Positions 7,912 to 8,296 of a stretch of 8,296 nucleotides of DNA are shown here, piece after piece. The notes beneath the pieces were generated by a model that saw only the letters and a program-made list of their open reading frames with translations, was not told the origin of the DNA and did no database searches. This DNA is from Terriglobia bacterium (GTDB lineage Bacteria > Acidobacteriota > Terriglobia > UBA7540), in NCBI GenBank assembly GCA_020072905.1, contig JAIQGB010000182.1:1-8296 (forward strand). Direction: 5' to 3'. The first letter of the stretch is position 1, and each line of letters begins with the position of its first letter. Both the position numbers and the translations under genes were made by a program.

Positions 7912-7936
7912 GTAGCTGCGGCGTCGTGGTAGCTGC
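7912..7936. repeat. Paired direct repeats GTAGCTGC, possible operator
   Basis: GTAGCTGC occurs at 7912-7919 and again at 7929-7936, a 17-base period, downstream of the candidate HAF promoter. CTACC (7907-7911) and GGTAG (7928-7932) around the first copy can also pair. Tandem direct half-sites suit OmpR/CadC-type winged-helix regulators, so this could be a binding site, but an 8-base repeat in GC-rich DNA can arise by chance. Confidence 0.2.
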
Positions 7937-7996
7937 CCACGCACGACATAGCGTCAGTTTGTTCTGTGACTTGGCGCAGCTTGGCAGACCTGCAAC

Positions 7997-8003
7997 AAGG
8001 AGG
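7997..8003 (+). promoter_or_regulatory. Shine-Dalgarno AAGGAGG of the HAF-repeat gene
   Basis: AAGGAGG lies five bases upstream of ATG 8009. It fixes the start of a gene that has no visible stop and supports it as a real, well-translated gene. Confidence 0.8.
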
Positions 8004-8008
8004 AACCT

Positions 8009-8296
8009 ATGAAGGTGCTAAACAGGAGAAGGTTGGGCAAGTACGGGAAGTTCAGCCTCGCGCTGGCAACGGTCGTTCTACTGTTCAGTAGCGTAGCCGT
8101 TGGCCAAACAACCTACACCGTTACCGATCTGGGCACGCTAGGCGGGACGTTTGGTTGTGCCATGGGTATCAACAACAAACACTGGGTGGAATTTATGGAC
8201 ACCCTGTCTGAGGAACAACTCCACGCTGGCCTGTGGATAGATGGACTGAACATAGACTTCGGCACATTCGGAGCGCCGAACCTCAACAGTAGTACC
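8009..8296 (+). CDS. HAF-repeat (extracellular repeat) secreted protein, N-terminal fragment
   Basis: Only the first 96 codons are visible; the frame is open at the window edge. Translation starts at ATG 8009 with a near-perfect ribosome binding site AAGGAGG at 7997-8003, five bases upstream. The N-terminus is a signal peptide: basic region NRRRLGKYGK (5-14), hydrophobic core FSLALATVVLLFSSVAV (15-31) and likely cleavage near AVG/Q (32/33). The mature part begins with TYTVTDLGTLGG (35-46) and GINN (53-56), then HAGLW (72-76) and DFGTFG (83-88). This is the periodic DLGTLGG...IN...HAFLW pattern of HAF-family extracellular repeat proteins, presumably a beta-propeller-like secreted protein. The second unit is slightly degenerate (HAG for HAF, DFGTFG for DLGTLG). 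Function is unknown in the family. It is divergent from the regulator, which may control it (inference). Confidence 0.8.
   Translation, partial: MKVLNRRRLGKYGKFSLALATVVLLFSSVAVGQTTYTVTDLGTLGGTFGCAMGINNKHWVEFMDTLSEEQLHAGLWIDGLNIDFGTFGAPNLNSST

Larger units (their letters stand above)
7693..8008. other. Divergent intergenic control region between regulator and HAF gene
   Basis: These 316 bases contain no credible gene. They hold the regulator promoter at the left, a small inverted repeat AGGTG/CACCT (7800-7815, six-base loop), the candidate HAF promoter, the GTAGCTGC pair and the HAF ribosome binding site. The overlapping plus-strand open frames here are antisense extensions over the regulator's 5' end and lack any family resemblance. 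Confidence 0.6.

Noticed and set aside
7529..7915. Plus-strand frame of 128 codons crossing the regulator's 5' end into the intergenic region
   Set aside because: Antisense to the winged-helix coding sequence; Arg/Ser/Pro-rich without domain features.

Overview
The window reads as a GC-rich (roughly 60 to 65% by eye) chromosomal segment of a soil-type bacterium. The best guess is Acidobacteriota. This rests on the gene types: a one-component regulator with a winged helix, membrane helix, TolB-like domain and TPR repeats; a HAF-repeat secreted protein; and a very large GH42-like secreted enzyme. This combination is typical of Acidobacteria of the Solibacter/Koribacter/Bryobacter kind. The taxonomic call is inference; there is no rRNA or marker gene here.

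Layout: (1) 1-3816, plus strand, the 3' part of a very large GH42-like glycoside hydrolase. It has a catalytic TIM barrel between two glutamine-amidotransferase-like (Rossmann) domains and beta-sandwich domains. (2) 3817-3870, a 54-base convergent gap with two tiny hairpins. (3) 3871-5451, minus strand, a membrane-anchored LysM protein with a DUF4015-type putative glycoside hydrolase domain and its own recognisable promoter. (4) 5452-5676, a spacer with two short hairpins. (5) 5677-7692, minus strand, the winged-helix/TM/TolB/TPR regulator. (6) 7693-8008, a 316-base divergent control region with a TATAAT promoter for the regulator and a weaker candidate promoter for the next gene. (7) 8009-8296, plus strand, the start of a HAF-repeat secreted protein, cut off by the window edge.

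How they may work together: two of the four genes encode extracytoplasmic carbohydrate-active-like proteins. The regulator is a single-polypeptide sensor (cytoplasmic DNA-binding head, periplasmic TolB/TPR part) that shares its upstream region with the HAF-repeat gene, so control of that gene or of itself is the simplest hypothesis. The LysM gene has its own promoter and lies 225 bases downstream of the regulator, so it is probably a separate transcription unit. I see no mobile element, CRISPR array, tRNA or rRNA. I do not see a clear novel multi-gene system. The most notable points are the architecture and altered catalytic signature of the big hydrolase, the start/promoter conflict of the regulator, and the drop in GC inside the regulator's TPR region.
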